Part shown: piece after piece, positions 63,807 through 64,000 of the stretch
Position numbering within the stretch: position 1 is the first letter of the stretch
Layout: each line of letters opens with the position of its first letter
Assembly (NCBI GenBank): GCA_037954235.1
Contig: JBBMOA010000014.1
Coordinates: 22,916,273 to 22,980,272, forward strand
Direction of reading: 5' to 3'
DNA: 64,000 nt
Origin: Aulostomus chinensis
Taxonomy: Eukaryota; Chordata; Actinopteri; Syngnathiformes; Aulostomidae
The notes under the pieces: generated by a model
What the model was told of the DNA's origin: nothing
Seen by the model: only the letters and a program-made list of their open reading frames with translations
Database searches by the model: none
Position numbers and translations under genes: made by a program

Positions 63807-64000
63807 ATAGCTTTGACGCTGTCTGCCGGCAGGTCACATGTGATTGGAGGCAGAATACATTTTGAATGGATGGCTTCGGTTAGTGACATCAAACGTCTCA
63901 CGATCCTTCCCCTCATACAACCTCTGCATCAGGACAGACTCGTTCTATGCAGCTGACACATGCCACACATCAATGATGGACTTCAGTCACCTCCTGTCAA

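Overview
This is nuclear DNA of a ray-finned (probably percomorph) fish. Signs of this are the very high density of CA/GT microsatellites, at least two copies of a roughly 330-bp interspersed repeat common in teleosts, a tRNA-derived SINE, decayed DNA-transposon fragments and large introns. There is no rRNA, CRISPR array, operon or intact autonomous transposon. Most long open frames are the length chance would give in 64 kb, so length alone was not used to call genes.

The coding content I can support is one split gene on the minus strand, running from about 62.27 kb down to about 17.2 kb. I assembled it by eye from ten exon candidates (78, 48, 60, 35, 128, 176, 106, 140, 298 and about 71 coding bases). 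Each has AG/GT-type boundaries, and their reading phases join without a conflict into 379 codons plus a stop. The exons at 55.4, 48.7 and 23.3 kb are the strongest; those at 30.3 and 26.2 kb are well supported because they supply exactly the phases needed between the stronger ones; the short upstream exons and the terminal exon are tentative. The first exons and promoter lie beyond the right edge. The protein part is helical, leucine-rich and has an acidic stretch near its end. I cannot name the family.

Region by region: 1-17.1 kb is downstream or intergenic, with microsatellites, a 17-bp perfect hairpin and no gene I trust. 17.2-30.4 kb holds the last four exons, plus a teleost repeat copy, a SINE next to a decayed transposon, and a 660-bp TTAA-bounded inverted-repeat element. 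30.4-48.6 kb is one very large intron with the second teleost repeat copy in opposite orientation, and a G16/C16 pair. 48.6-62.3 kb holds six exons. 62.3-64 kb is intronic or upstream and ends in a degenerate minisatellite of about 44 bp.
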